Source: Triplophysa rosa
Taxonomy: Eukaryota > Chordata > Actinopteri > Cypriniformes > Nemacheilidae
Length of the DNA stretch: 64,000 nucleotides
Assembly (NCBI RefSeq): GCF_024868665.1
Contig: NC_079898.1
Location: 1,587,839 to 1,651,838 of the forward strand
Direction of reading: 5' to 3'
Shown here in pieces: positions 1 to 12,200 of this stretch (positions are counted from its first letter, which is position 1; the number at the start of each line of letters is the position of its first letter). Under the pieces are notes generated by a model that was not told where the DNA came from, made no database searches, and saw nothing but the letters and a program-made list of their open reading frames with translations. Position numbers and translations under genes: made by a program.

Positions 1-659
1 TGTCCATTATCTCGCTTATTACACAGCTACTTAGCTCATGAGTAAATAATTATACATCAAATATTGATTTTAAATATTTTATTAGCTCATTTGAAACGAA
101 TGCAAACCTTCCCTTTTTTTAGATTAGTTTTAAATGCAAGGCATGTTCAAATAATGCAAATATGTGATTTGGTAGAATCATTTGTAAATATAATCTCATA
201 TATGGTATTAATTATTTACATTGAATTTATGTGTAACATTAAAGCAGCACTATAGAACTTTTGCTCAAGTGTTCCCCATGTGGTCGATATGCATACTTGT
301 CTGTTACCAGTGTTGTAAATTATATCGCTGTATAAGCTTCCCCGTGGGCAGCGAAATTCACATGAATTTGTTTACTACGCTGGTGGCACCAGCGAATGCA
401 GAAACGTTGTTTGGAAACCATATTGCACTCTTCCGCAGACAGGGGATGGGCGGGGCTGTGTGTACCGACCCAAACACAGAACTTACAGAGAGTGCTCGTA
501 GCCACTATGAGGCTGCTCTGGTAGCAGCGGCAGTAGAATTCATTCGGTTAAGAATTGTTTTACCACTGAAATTATTTTAGAGACATTATTTTAAGGTTGA
601 AAAACTACAGAGTGTTGCTTTAAAGTGCGCCGGTCAAGATGCTTCACAGTATCCGAATG
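1..659. other. No gene; dispersed repeat at about 500-640
   Basis: I see no coding region here. The stretch from about 500 to 640 (a block reading GTAGCAGCGGCAGTA, then a TTTTAAGGTTGAA block) is matched by a diverged copy at about 26820-26960, so it is a dispersed repeat of unknown class. Bases 1-480 hold only AT-rich sequence without a recognisable feature. Short open frames here lack any family resemblance. Confidence 0.5.
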
Positions 660-1959
660 GCCATGTGCAGAGATGGGCACAAATACATCAAAAAGTATTT
701 AGTTACAAATTACAAATACTTCTTCATAAAATGTATTTAAATAAAATACAAAATACTGCTGTGAATTTTTTTTTTTAAATTCAAAAATACAAGCAATGTT
801 TTTACAAGCAATCATTTAAAGTGTGAGAGTAACAGTGGAGTTAGATACACAGAAGAAAGAAAGAAAAGTTTTATAAACAGAAGTCCATCAAATACTCCAA
901 TTTTAGCAACACACTTACATAAACATATAGGCCTTCACGTCATTTTAATATTATTATCATTATTGATTTATCTCATTCTCCCGCGACCAAAGTCTGTTTA
1001 CGGAAGTCGTGCCACTCGGCGGCCATGTTTGCAACGCCTCTGGGCAGTTAATAGCAAGTTCACTGTCCTATCTACTTTAATGGGGGAAGGCAGATATTTT
1101 TAAAATCGCTGGCAAAAATTAAACAGTATATGTCCCATCAATAATTAAACCTGACATGAACTGTACCATAACTTGGGTTTGCTAAGCTTAAATTGTGCTA
1201 AAAATCCCCCTTTTCAGGATCGCTTCATCTACTGTGCATTCGCACAGCCTGGCAAGCGCCTCACGAGAGCCCCGCCCCAGAGAACCCTCAGTCAATACTG
1301 ATTGACGATTGGCTCGTACCACTGGAGGGCGGGGCTTTCTTTGCTAGAGCGGCCATATTGAGCGTTGCATTCCTCCCCATTCATTTTAATGGCAGAGGTG
1401 CATCTTGTTAATATTAATATCTTTGCCGCGACCCACCCGCAATTAATCAGAATGTTATTTTTTGTTACTTGAACCACCTGCCCACGTATATAACTGCGAT
1501 CCGGGATCACTAGACAACACAAGTCACTCTTTAGCTATCAGATAAATTCTAGCTATTTGCGCTAATCTTTTGTCCTATGACTTTCAGTGAATGATATCTG
1601 ATAGTAGATTTTACTAGATACTTTACCTCAAAGCACTTTGAGCACAAAAGCAGTTTCTTTACTTTCTTTGCTTAAATCAAAGTACCTCGAGAGTGATTGG
1701 AAAAGGTTGCTTTTGAAACACTCTTGCAACAAGTTAATGTCATACGCCGATCGGTCTGCGTGCGCAGCCTCGGAATAAGTCAATCGCACTTAATAACAGA
1801 CAGGTCTGACTCTGCGCTTTGACACTCATCCAGATGCGCTATGATCGTCCGTTCATTTTTGCTAGCATTTAAGGACAAAACATTAATGTTGTTCCTGTAA
1901 ATGAACACGAAATGTCTTGTTTTTAACAGAACTGTTTTTAGAGTGTATAGCGTTAAAAG

Positions 1960-2905
1960 TAGTGCTGTCAATCGATTAAAAAAAATAATCGGATTAATCA
2001 CACATTTTTTCTGTGATTAATCACGATTAATCGCACACAACAATTTTATTTTAAAATATACTTTTACATTTTAATAATTTCACATTTAATCTTCAAATTG
2101 ATGTAGAAACAACATATTTATTTAACAGCATCATTTTATGAAAGCTAACATTTTGATATTAGTATTGTAACTGATGTCTCTATTAAATTGATTATTTTAA
2201 CATTAATTATAACCATTCAACAGTATAATTGAGAGCTCATGTAGGAAATTGAAGGACACTTTACAGTCTTTAATGCTAAATTATAAATTAAATGCAGAAG
2301 AATTCTCATTAAAGCTATAAAATCACATTGATTTCTTCTTTTATTTTGTTCTTTGATTAACATTAGTGACAGGAGTCACAGCAGCACGTTTAAAAACGTG
2401 GCCCCTTTAAGAGCTGTCTCAGTACGCAGATCTGACCGTCACCGCGCTCCCATTTTCACAACACTTTGCATTCATTTAAGATTTTATTTTACACCTTGAA
2501 GTCTGTGCTTAAGAAAATGATAGACAAAACGGGCTTTCTGACATAATCTTGTGTGGTTTTATCCATTCAAGCACGAAAGAGAACTTAACACGGATGCGCT
2601 GTCTGACAGAGATTCACCGACGCAGCCGTTACTGTACACACCAGACTGGACCTCTCGTTGCGTTTTGCCGCGTCCCACAGTTTAGAAGCTGTCTATCTTC
2701 ATTGAACGCCTCAAAGCAACTGTTTCAAATCGCGCTTAAGTGGTTTAAAAGCCTGTACATGAATAAGAGCGTGATTACATAATGTAACGCTAGACAAAGG
2801 ATGTCAAAACAAACGGATGCTGCGTTAATTGCGATAAATATTTTCTCACGCGTTAATTTGAAAAAATTAATCGCATGCGTTAACGCGTTAACGTTGACAG
2901 CCCTA
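1960..2905. mobile_element. hAT MITE nested in the 668-5533 element
   Basis: The ends are TAGTGCTGTCAATCGATTAA on the left and a GTTGACAGCCCTA terminus on the right, an imperfect terminal inverted repeat. The flanks are GTTAAAAG (1952-1959) and TTTAAAAG (2906-2913), an 8-bp duplication with one mismatch. Inner sequence is rich in ATTAATCG and CGCGTTAACG motifs and holds no transposase. A diverged copy of the left end lies near 54770. Confidence 0.8.
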
Positions 2906-3158
2906 TTTAAAAGCAAACAGCATAGTATGTTTTATAGACAAATGACAGGTGTACATCTACATCTTCTCTCAGACAAAAATATGATTAAACTGATTTCCCT
3001 GGAAACAGTCAGGTATGCATGTAGAATCACTTTAAATCTAGAAATGAATGTCTATCTGTTTTTCTACAGCACATCAATAACTTAGACATTTTTAAAGGTA
3101 TTAAAGGTATACTTAAATATGCCTTAAAATATTATCTTCTTAAATATTTTCATCAATT

Positions 3159-3290
3159 TAAAGGGATACTTTACCCAATAATGAAAATTCTGTCATCATT
3201 TACTCACTGTTTTGTCATTAAATTAAGCGATGTATAAAACTGATGAAAGCAAGTAAATTATACTCCACACAGCCATATAATAGCTGCGCG
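3159..3290. repeat. Fragment of a dispersed MITE-like repeat
   Basis: The segment starts AAAGGGATACTTTACCC and continues AATGAAAATTCTGTCATC followed by ATTTACTCAC. This resembles a common teleost repeat whose other members in the window are at 49311-49449 and about 39490-39560. Only one end is visible. Confidence 0.45.
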
Positions 3291-4314
3291 TGCCCACTTC
3301 GGACATTACAACTGGCGCGAAGAGCCTGAGGAAAGCTTGCGCGTCGAAACATTTTTTTCAGTGCCTGAGGGGATTAAACTATGGTAAGTCATTAAATGTT
3401 TTCTATTTAATTCAAGTAGTAACGTTTGCAGCATAGTGCAGCGTTAATAAACTTTATTTTCGCTGGTTTGTTTGAGTTCGAGTTCTTGTTATTGAGTCTC
3501 GGTATTGCTAACATTTCTGGACAACGTTTGCAAACGCGGTTGTTTTTTATTATGCACATGGATAATAGAATTAACGTGATGCTAAGTTAAGCTATTAATA
3601 TGTTGACAGTGTTCAGTTTGCTAAACGTAGTGTCAAGTCTCGTATGTCTAACATTACGTAACTTAGACAAATAACTTAACCATGTAATGCATATTCATAA
3701 AATTAAATCAAGTTAATGCTCCGTATATAACCAATATGATATTGATAAACTTGCAGTAGCCTACTGTGTTAACTTACCCTTAGCTAACTCTGCCTTAGCT
3801 AGCTCTGAACTGGCGTTGTTGTTACAGATAGAATGGTGGATCTTGAACTAATTTGTTCTAACGTTTAAAAATTGGTATAACGTTAGCCTATGTTCAATGC
3901 ATTAAGGTCAATAAATTCATTTGAATTATTAATGACAAATAATCTAATTGTGGCATTAACATCCATGTTAATCTGTTCCACAGGTATTGGACTCACCATT
4001 CTCACCAATAAAACATTTTTAACTGATGCCAGAGGAAATGTGAAGGTGGTTTAATGGATCTGAATTGATTTATTTGATTACCTTTTTTATTTGTTTCTCT
4101 GTTTTTTAAATAAGCTGTTAAATATTTGAATTCAAACACTGAATAAAAGTATTTTTGTGAAATACCTGTCAGCGATTTTGGTCTTCAGATACATTTTACT
4201 TAACACATATTAATACCTCATATGATTTCAAGTAATATTTACAAAAAACAATCAAGTAAAGACTACTGAGGAAAAGATAACTAGGACTCTTGTTAAGAAA
4301 TATTAAGTATATTT

Positions 4315-4910
4315 TGTCACGAATGTGGCAGAAGAACCCAAGCGCAGGCAGGCAGTGAAGGGGTTAACAGATACAAGAATTTATTTCTTAACAAAAAAAC
4401 AGAAACCAAAACACCCACGATGGGGGACAAACACAATAATCAACGACGCTAACAAAGACAAAGAAAAACTTCCCACGTGGGGGCAAGACCAAAACCAAAG
4501 AACACTAAAAAACAACAAACTTAACTAAACAGGACTCACGGACAGGACACGGCAAGGCAAGGCAGAGATACGGGGTCAAAATGAAACAGCAACATAGCAA
4601 ATCCAAAGAACAGGAAAGCACAGTACACGCACAACAAACATAATACACCAGCACAGGACAATGAAACATGAGGGTATATAAAGGGAAGACAAACGAGGGA
4701 TAATTACACGGGGCAGGTGTGGGTATAAAACACTCAGGGAAGGATAACAAGGAAACGAGAGGAGCGGGGCCAATGACGAGACACTGGAGAGAACGTATAT
4801 TATTGTCAAAAGGACAATAATATGTTTCTCTCCACACATAACCAAAGGCTTTGCCATGACTCTGCCACAGGACCAAGAAAAACATGACTAAATGAAGCAG
4901 AGCCATGACA
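4315..4910 (-). mobile_element. Solo LTR (Gypsy-like), minus orientation
   Basis: The element begins TGTCACG and ends CATGACA (TG...CA termini) and is flanked by a perfect 5-bp duplication TATTT on each side. Read on the minus strand it has a TATA-like CTTTATATA box (near 4676-4684) and an AATAAA polyadenylation signal near 4381, the order expected of an LTR. Its minus-strand 5' end contains a hairpin, TGTCATGGCTCTGC with GCAGAGTCATGGCA, slightly decayed. It belongs with the LTRs at 13677, 18783, 38072 and 50611. No internal region or second LTR is present, so it is a recombination remnant. Confidence 0.85.
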
Positions 4911-5541
4911 TATTTAGAAGCATTACTTAAATAAAATTTACAAACAAAGGATGAGTAAAATTTACTTGACCCCATACTTCGGAATTTCTAGTAAAAACTA
5001 CTTATACATGGGTTTAGCATTTACTTGGACAGTTCTGATCAATTTACTAACATTTCCTGAGTGGAAAACCTTGCCTAGCTTTTTTCAAGTAAACTTCACT
5101 CCAAATTTTTTTCAGTGTATGGCAGTAAAGGGAAATGAGATGTGAAGTATCCTTTAATAGAATGAAAGACCACCAAAGTCTAGAACAGGGTTCTTTACTG
5201 TTTAATACAATTAATTTTAATTATATATTTTTATATTTTTGTTCTGCTTGCATTTGCTGTGCCACAAGCTGTTTAGCTCAAATTATTATTGATAGCTCAA
5301 ATTTTATTACATATTTCAGTATCAAAATTGGCCCCACCACTTTCGGAGCCTGGTGAAGTTATTGTAGGCAAGAATAAAATGACATATTTGAAAAAGTATT
5401 TAAGTATTTGAAAATACAGTCTCTCAAAGTATTTAATTACTTTTTTTGTTAAGGAAAATACAAATTACAAACTACTCAAAAGTAATTAAATACGTATTTT
5501 AAATACATGTAATTAAAATACCGCCCATCTCTGGCCATGTG

Positions 5542-6950
5542 TTATTAGTTTTGAGTGGTTGTTATCAGGGAATAACACCTTCAGAATCAACAGCCGCATT
5601 AAACTAATAACGGGCTCATCCAGGGAGTACGTGTCATCTTGACCTTAAAGATAATATATTTGCAAATATGTCTAATTAGTAACATATGAGATTATAAACG
5701 CTTCTTGTTAAAATGTGTCTTGTTTGAATGTCTAGTCTTGGCTTTCCTCATAGGTTTGCATTCTTTACAAACAAGTAAAATATTTCAAATCATTATTAAA
5801 ATTATTATTATCTAAGAATTTACTCACATGGTAAGTAGCCATGTAATAAGTGGGACAATGTACAGCTAGCCGATTGTTATCACTCCTCTGCTTTGCAACG
5901 GGTCACACTTTCTGTGTTTATTTTGCTATAACAACCAGCTGCCTGCACATTATCCTTTACAAACAGTAATTTACATGAAGAATCATAACACTAAAAAGCA
6001 ACTTGAGAAAAAAATAACTCAAGGAATGAATGTGAAAGCTTGTCAAATACCTTCATGCATCTGAGCAAGAGCCACGGAGAAGAAAACAAGAGGATTGTGC
6101 AAGAGCAGGAAACACAGACACATGAGATGGATGGATGGAGGGAGGGATGGGGCGTCACCGCTGGATGTTTGGAAAGAGGGGTCAAATACAGAAACAAAGC
6201 CAACATTATGAGCAGAAAGAAGGATACTGTGAAGCTTCAACACTGATCTTTAAGCTCTAATTGTATTGCTTTAAAACATGTTTCTACCAAGTGTGTAAAA
6301 CAGAGAGAGGTGTCAGTGCAACTTTAAAGTTAGAAGTAAAATATGCATGTGGGTCTTGAGAACTCCTGGAGGAACACAGCTGGCGTCTCGTGACTAACTA
6401 CATCCAGATGAATCTCACTCTACTTCACTAAAGCCAACTCTAGAAATATTCACACTCTATTAAACCAAACCTTTCTATTTCTAAACAGTGATCAGATATT
6501 AACTCCCATGAGCACTCCCTGCACCCAGTGTTTAATCATTGGAATGTGCACTACCTAACCCTAAGTCCTCGTGAAGAAGTGAAATGAACAAAAAAGTCTG
6601 TTGGTTATACCGCCAGCATGCCGATTAAACGGGCGAAGACAGCTTCACTACAAGATAGTGTGGCGGTGAAGTCCCTTGTCCTCATGAAGTCAGCTGAGTT
6701 CAAGAAGATGAAGATACTAGCTGCGTCTCTGTTTGAAGGCTGTGCGTCCTCCAGAGGTCGCATTTGTCAGGCGCATACATCATCAAGGTGTATTATTTCA
6801 GCTTTTATTTCAGAAAGGCAACCGTTACATTTCACATTAAGAATGAAACTACAACGATTACATCTTGAAATAAATGAATGTTAATTTTATAATGTTTTTA
6901 ACTGAAATGAAACTCCAGAGGACGCAGCCACTAATGGGAAAAGTCGACCC
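5542..6950. other. No gene recognised
   Basis: This is the original flank of the hAT element and the 5' flank of the L2 element. Short open frames such as 6618-6884 lack family features. The segment 6690-6770 and its partial inverse near 6915-6930 (GCGTCCTCCAGAGG against CCAGAGGACGCAG) suggest a small inverted repeat, about 170-240 bases apart. Nothing else is recognisable. Confidence 0.4.
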
Positions 6951-6971
6951 TCACGGACCACATGTGGATGT

Positions 6972-9971
6972 ATGTGCCGTTCTCCCAAACATCACAAAAT
7001 AGAGACTGTGTCTGTCCCCCGGATTAGCAAACATAAAATAATGCGTAAACCTCTTGAAAGTAATTTAATAAACATTAAACAAACTAAACATGAACAAAAT
7101 ACAGATAATCAACTGTTACGACTCGGATTGCTAAATATTAGATCTCTCTCTAATAAAGCACTTTTTGTTAACGATATGATAACAGATCATAAAATAGACA
7201 TGCTCTGTTTGACAGAAACATGGCTAAAACCAGATGATTATATTGCTTTAAATGAATCTGTCCCCCAAGATTATTATTATAAACACGAGCCTCGTCTAAA
7301 AGGCAGAGGGGGAGGTGTCGCAGCACTTTACAATAACTCTCTTAGCATTTCCCAGAAGTCGAACTCTAAATATAATTCTTTTGAAGTCATGGTTCTTCAT
7401 GTTTCAACACCTAATACTAAAGATAAAACACTTTTTAAATTGATTCTAGCTATTGTATATAGGCCTCCAGGGCACCACACAGATTTTATTAAAGAATTTG
7501 GTGGGTTCTTATCAGAACTAGTACTGGCCGCAGATAGACTCCTTGTCGTTGGTGACTTTAACATCCACGTAGATAACGTTACAGATGCCTTAGGAATGGC
7601 TTTCAAAGACACTCTTAACTCCATGGGCATTAGTCAACATGTGTCAGGACCCACTCACCTTCGTAATCATACTTTAGATTTAATACTGTCTTACGGTATA
7701 AATGTGGACGACGTTAAAATCCTTCAGCAGAGTGAAGACATTTCGGATCATTATCTGGTATTATGTTTGCTTCACTGGCCTACGGCTACAAATAAAACTC
7801 ATTGTTACAAATATGGTAGAACAATAACTTCAACTACCAAAGATGCGTTTCTCGATAATCTGCCCGAATTGTCTCAAATCATGAGAAATAACGTTGAAGA
7901 TCTTGACATTACCACTGAAAATTTTAATTCCACCTTCTCGGTAACGCTAGACAAAGTTGCTCCACTACGTTTAAAGAAGATTAAAAATGGCAGCCCCACA
8001 CCGTGGTATAATGAACACACTCAGGCTCTAAAGAAAGCGGCCCGAAAAATGGAGCGCAACTTTAAGAAAACTAAATTAGAGGTATTTCGTACAGCATGGA
8101 AGGATAGTATTCGAAAATACAGGAAAGCCCTAAAAACTTCTAGATCCGCCTACTTTTCATCACTAATAGAAGAAAACCAGCACAACCCTAGGTTTTTATT
8201 TAACACGGTGGCTAAATTAACAAAAAATAAATCGTCAGTGACTTCTGATCCTGTATATCAGCATAGCAGTGATGAATTTATGAACTACTTCACATATAAA
8301 ATCCAAGATATTAGAGAAAAAATTATAACAATGCAATCAGAAGTGAAACCCGCTGAACAAACTAACTACAGCGCCCTTAAGGAGAAAATGCAATTATTTT
8401 ATACCGTAGATCAAGATGAGCTGTCTAAAATTATTAGATCATCTAAATCAACAACATGCATACTAGACCCTATACCTACAAATCTACTGAAAGAGATGCT
8501 CCCAGAAATTATAGATCCTCTTCTTGGTATTATTAACTCATCTCTGACATTAGGACATGTGCCTAAAGCATATAAGGTGGCTGTTATAAGGCCCCTTGTC
8601 AAAAAACCCCAACTCGACCCTAGAGAACTAAGGAACTACAGGCCTATATCGAATCTACCTTTCATATCTAAAGTTCTGGAAAAAGTAGTTTCAACTCAAT
8701 TATGCTCCTTCCTCCAAAGGAATGACATCAATGAAGAATTCCAGTCTGGATTTAGAGCATGTCACAGTACAGAGACTGCTTTGATCAGAGTTACAAATGA
8801 TCTGCTATTGGCGTCTGACCGAGGTTGTATCTCGTTATTGGTGCTGCTAGACCTTAGTGCTGCATTCGATACCATTGACCACAGCACACTCCTACATAGA
8901 CTCGAAAATTATGTCGGCATTAAGGGAATAGCTTTGAAATGGTTTAAATCTTATTTATCCGACCGTTTTCAATTTGTAGCAATAAACAATGAGGTGTCAC
9001 GCAAATCGCAAGTCCAGTACGGTGTACCACAGGGCTCAGTCTTAGGGCCTCTGCTCTTCGCATTATACATGCTACCTCTAGGAGATATAATAAAGCGACA
9101 CGGAGTTAGCTTTCACTGTTATGCTGATGATACTCAACTTTATATTTCCTCGAAGCCTCATGAAACACAGCAGTTCCATCGAATAATGGAATGCATAGTC
9201 GATATAAAAAACTGGATGAGTAACAACTTTTTATTACTGAACTCGGACAAAACGGAAGTGTTACTTATTGGACCGAAAACTGCTATAAGTAACAACCAAG
9301 AATACTGTTTAACTATTGACGGATGTTCCATAAAACCCTCGTCGTCAGCAAAGAATCTTGGCGTTCTATTCGATAGTAATCTGTCATTTGAGAGCCACGT
9401 CGCCAACACCTGTAAAATTGCGTTTTTCCATCTTAAGAATATATCTAAACTACGTCATATGCTGTCAATCTCAGATGCAGAGAAGTTAATTCATGCATTC
9501 ATGACATCAAGACTAGATTACTGTAATGCACTGTTAGGTGGTTGCCCTGCAGGCTTATTACAAAAACTCCAATTGGTCCAAAACGCGGCAGCTCGAGTTC
9601 TTACACGTACAAAAAAGTATGAACATATTAGCCCGGTTCTGTCAACCTTGCACTGGTTACCTATAAAGCATCGCGTTAACTTTAAAATCTTGCTTATTAC
9701 CTATAAAGCCTTACATGGTTTAGCTCCTCAGTACTTGAATGAACTCCTTTTGTATTACAGTCCTTCACGTGCATTACGCTCTCAGGCGTCCTGTCAGTTG
9801 GTAATACCTAGAATTTCAAAATCAAGTGCAGGTGGTAGATCCTTTTCCTATCTAGCGCCTAAACTTTGGAATAGTCTTCCCTGCACTGTCCGGGAGGCAG
9901 ACACACTCTGTCAGTTTAAATCTAGACTAAAGACGCATCTTTTTAATCTTGCATACACTACTCTTCCATAA
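6972..9971 (+). CDS. L2 LINE ORF2: endonuclease and reverse transcriptase, intact
   Basis: The 999-codon frame has no stops. The N-terminal third is an apurinic-like endonuclease: LTETWL near residue 80, RGGGVA near 113, VYRPPG near 165, catalytic GDFN at 194-197 and SDH at 258-260. The reverse transcriptase follows: [10 protein letters not shown] near 555, [12 protein letters not shown] near 632, [13 protein letters not shown] near 690 and the catalytic YADD at 717-720. The C-terminal part ends in the usual L2 block TLHWLPI...YKALHGLAP. The enzyme nicks target DNA and reverse-transcribes its own RNA. The length is normal for L2 ORF2. The first ATG is used because the upstream sequence is unrelated. 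It is likely still functional or only recently silenced. ORF1 is missing upstream. Confidence 0.95.
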   Translation: MCRSPKHHKIETVSVPRISKHKIMRKPLESNLINIKQTKHEQNTDNQLLRLGLLNIRSLSNKALFVNDMITDHKIDMLCLTETWLKPDDYIALNESVPQDYYYKHEPRLKGRGGGVAALYNNSLSISQKSNSKYNSFEVMVLHVSTPNTKDKTLFKLILAIVYRPPGHHTDFIKEFGGFLSELVLAADRLLVVGDFNIHVDNVTDALGMAFKDTLNSMGISQHVSGPTHLRNHTLDLILSYGINVDDVKILQQSEDISDHYLVLCLLHWPTATNKTHCYKYGRTITSTTKDAFLDNLPELSQIMRNNVEDLDITTENFNSTFSVTLDKVAPLRLKKIKNGSPTPWYNEHTQALKKAARKMERNFKKTKLEVFRTAWKDSIRKYRKALKTSRSAYFSSLIEENQHNPRFLFNTVAKLTKNKSSVTSDPVYQHSSDEFMNYFTYKIQDIREKIITMQSEVKPAEQTNYSALKEKMQLFYTVDQDELSKIIRSSKSTTCILDPIPTNLLKEMLPEIIDPLLGIINSSLTLGHVPKAYKVAVIRPLVKKPQLDPRELRNYRPISNLPFISKVLEKVVSTQLCSFLQRNDINEEFQSGFRACHSTETALIRVTNDLLLASDRGCISLLVLLDLSAAFDTIDHSTLLHRLENYVGIKGIALKWFKSYLSDRFQFVAINNEVSRKSQVQYGVPQGSVLGPLLFALYMLPLGDIIKRHGVSFHCYADDTQLYISSKPHETQQFHRIMECIVDIKNWMSNNFLLLNSDKTEVLLIGPKTAISNNQEYCLTIDGCSIKPSSSAKNLGVLFDSNLSFESHVANTCKIAFFHLKNISKLRHMLSISDAEKLIHAFMTSRLDYCNALLGGCPAGLLQKLQLVQNAAARVLTRTKKYEHISPVLSTLHWLPIKHRVNFKILLITYKALHGLAPQYLNELLLYYSPSRALRSQASCQLVIPRISKSSAGGRSFSYLAPKLWNSLPCTVREADTLCQFKSRLKTHLFNLAYTTLP

Positions 9972-10599
9972 TATAAATCTTCAGAGGGTTTAGGCTGCAT
10001 TAGTTAGATCAACCGGAACCAAAAACACAACTGATGTACTTGTTGCATCAAAGAGTACAGAACAGTACTCTACTCTCAGCCAGTCTTGTCTCATTGTTCC
10101 AAGGTTACCACAGCGAGCAGGATGCAGTTCATGGCCTGACCTGATGGTAGAGCGGAGAATGGGAAGTGGGGACCTGACAAGAGCTGAGATGATAGAGCTG
10201 GATAAAGAAGGACGCGGTCTCTTGACATGTCTTCACCACAAAATTTCAAATGCTATTAGATTATTAATGATAATCTTAAACTATAATTTATTTTATTAGT
10301 AAGTTTATTTATTTTTTTTAGCCTTGTTGTGCAAGCTCTCTGAAGCTTGTGCAGAGGCAGCAGCTTTTGCCAGAGGGGAACTGGAATCCCCTGGTTGGGC
10401 CTGGGTTCTCCTGAGGTTTTTTTTCTCGATTAGAGTTTTGGGTTCCTCGCCACCGTTTGCATACTGTTTTTGCACTATCTGCCTGACCGGGGGGGCTGCT
10501 TTAGAATTTAAGTTTTACTTAATTAATATTGCATAGGAATTTATTATCTGTTATATTTGACCTGTGCTTCTCTCTCCTTTATCCTAAATGTGTGCTCTC

Positions 10600-10760
10600 A
10601 CTGAGCGTGTGTGTGTGTGCGTACTTGTCTGTGTATGTACGTGTGTGTGTGTGTGTTGTGTGTGTGTGCGTGCGCATCCGTGTGTGTGTGTGTCTCTGTG
10701 TCTGTGTGTGTTGGTGCGTGTTGTGTGTGTGGAGTGTTTTGTGTGTGGGTGTGTCTGTCT
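10600..10760. repeat. Imperfect (GT)n microsatellite in the L2 3' UTR
   Basis: Runs of GTGTGTGTG are broken by GTGCGT, CTGTGT and GTACGT. The same imperfect tract occurs at the same place in the L2 copy at 58950-59090, so it is part of the L2 3' region. Open frames read across it on both strands are artefacts. Confidence 0.85.
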
Positions 10761-11376
10761 TCTGTGTTTCAACCTTTTCTTGTTTTTGCAGGTACAACTT
10801 TGATTGTTTTGCTTGTAGTCAATGTGTCTCATGTGCAGCTGCTTTGTAACAATGAAAATTGTAAAAGCGCTATATAAATAAAGTTGAGTTGAGTTGAGAG
10901 TTGAGTATGAGTATTGTGGTGTACACCAGTTGCTATATTTGGGTTTTAAATCCAGCTACATCAAGTAAATGATGTGAAGACACAGACACAACCTGTATAA
11001 GAGCAATGAAGCATCTGGGTGGTTTACTGACCGCTGTCTGCATAACTTCTGGGCCCATATTCATGAAAAATCTTAGCGAAAAAAGAGTTGTGAAATGTTT
11101 CCCTTAAAATTACTGAAACGATCCTAATAAAGAAAAAAGTAATTCATAAAGCATCTATTTTTAATAACCCTTAAAAGAGCTCTTAAGGTCCAACATTGTT
11201 AGGAATAGCGATGAGGACTTTTAAGAAACTTAAGAGTTTCTCTAGCAGCAGAGAAAATAGACGAAACACTAAAAGTGAGAAGAAATGTGTTGTAATGCAT
11301 GACAATTTCCATATTACTTTTAAGGTTTATCAGATTTTTTATTTTTATTGTTTTCTGTGTGTTCAACTTTAGTTTT

Positions 11377-11629
11377 GGTAACACTTAGTATAGGGGGCAA
11401 TTCTCACTATTAACTAGTTGTTATTAGCATGCCCATTATTGACATATTGACTGTTTATTAGTACTTATAAAGCACATATTCCATACTCCACCCAATCCTA
11501 CCCAATACTTAAACCTAATAACTACCTTACTAAGTATTAATAAGCAACAAATTAAGAGTTTATTGGGGGGAAAGTCATAGTTAATGGTTTGTTAATAGCG
11601 AGAATTGCCACTTATACTGAAGTGTGACC
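11377..11629. mobile_element. Short MITE with GGTAACACTT-like ends
   Basis: The left end GGTAACACTTAGTATA is mirrored by TATACTGAAGTGTGACC on the right. The 253-bp interior is non-coding and contains CAATTCTCACTATTAACTAG near the left and TTAATAGCGAGAATTG near the right, again inverted. This is a common teleost MITE architecture. The target duplication is unclear. Confidence 0.7.
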
Positions 11630-11645
11630 TTAAATTGAATTGAAT

Positions 11646-12200
11646 TGTCACGGACACACCAGGCTCCACCCCACGTCCACATTCACAATCACCCAAATTC
11701 TGACCAGCACACCTGTTCCCGATCATTAATCACCACACCCAGCATTATAAAAGCCACTCACCAGCAGTCAGTCTTCGTCCAGTCTCCCAAGTGGTAAAGG
11801 ACTTTAACCCTGTTGTTCTCAGTATCTCCAGCAATCCCAGTGGAAGATACTTACCCCAACGATCTCCTAGTGAACTCCAGTATCTCCTAGAACAGCAATC
11901 TCTGTGTCATACTCCAGCGATCTCCGTGGAATCAACTACTATATCCAGGAATACTCCAGTACTCTCCCTACTCTGCTGTGTACTCCACGTGGCTTTCAAT
12001 CTACCGTTCATCCTCCCTTCTCCACGTTCACCACCTATCCACCAACTCCTGGTAACACAAAGACTCTTATATCCTCCACCCATCTGTCCAGTTCAAGAAC
12101 TCTATCATCTATATACTCACCTGTTGTTATTTTCATCATTTGTCAATAAATATACCTGTCTGGCTGATAACCCTAGTCTGTGAGTCTCTCTACCCTTACA
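11646..12200 (+). mobile_element. Solo LTR, plus orientation, second family
   Basis: The element starts TGTCACGG and ends CCTTACA with a perfect 5-bp duplication TGAAT on both sides (11641-11645, 12201-12205). A TATAAAA box lies near 11745 and AATAAA near 12146, giving U3-R-U5 order on the plus strand. It has no internal region, and its sequence differs from the TGTCATGG hairpin LTRs. It interrupts the Harbinger relic. Confidence 0.85.

Larger units (their letters stand above)
668..5533. mobile_element. hAT-type DNA element (4.9 kb) with nested insertions
   Basis: The left end reads CAGAGATGGGC and the right end is its exact inverse, GCCCATCTCTG. Both ends are flanked by the same 8-bp target duplication GCCATGTG (660-667 and 5534-5541), the hAT signature. 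Subterminal DNA on both sides is rich in AAATAC/GTATTT motifs. No transposase frame is visible, so this is a non-autonomous or decayed element. It encloses an inner hAT MITE (1960-2905) and a solo LTR (4315-4910), both inserted later. The rest of its interior (668-1959, 2906-4314, 4911-5533) shows no gene. Confidence 0.85.
6955..10906 (+). mobile_element. L2-clade LINE, intact ORF2, probably 5'-truncated
   Basis: This non-LTR retrotransposon consists of one long ORF2 (6972-9971), a 3' untranslated region of about 0.9 kb and a tail of GTTGA repeats directly after AATAAA. The 3' region has the block CTCCTGAGG(T)nCTCGATT and GGGTTCCTCGCCAC, a (GT)n tract at 10606-10760, and a GCGCTATATAAATAAA end shared with the copies at 28704-28925 and 57969-59232. 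Alignment with the L2 copy at 32.8 kb shows that ORF1 is absent here, so the left boundary near 6955 is probably a truncation point. The left edge is approximate. Confidence 0.9.

Noticed and set aside
4505..4975. A 156-codon minus-strand open frame with hydrophobic segments
   Set aside because: It lies within the solo LTR, which is untranslated, and has no family resemblance.
10529..10849. Cys/Val-rich open frames over the (GT)n tract
   Set aside because: Dinucleotide repeats have no stops in some frames; the same tract occurs in the 58 kb L2 copy as untranslated sequence.
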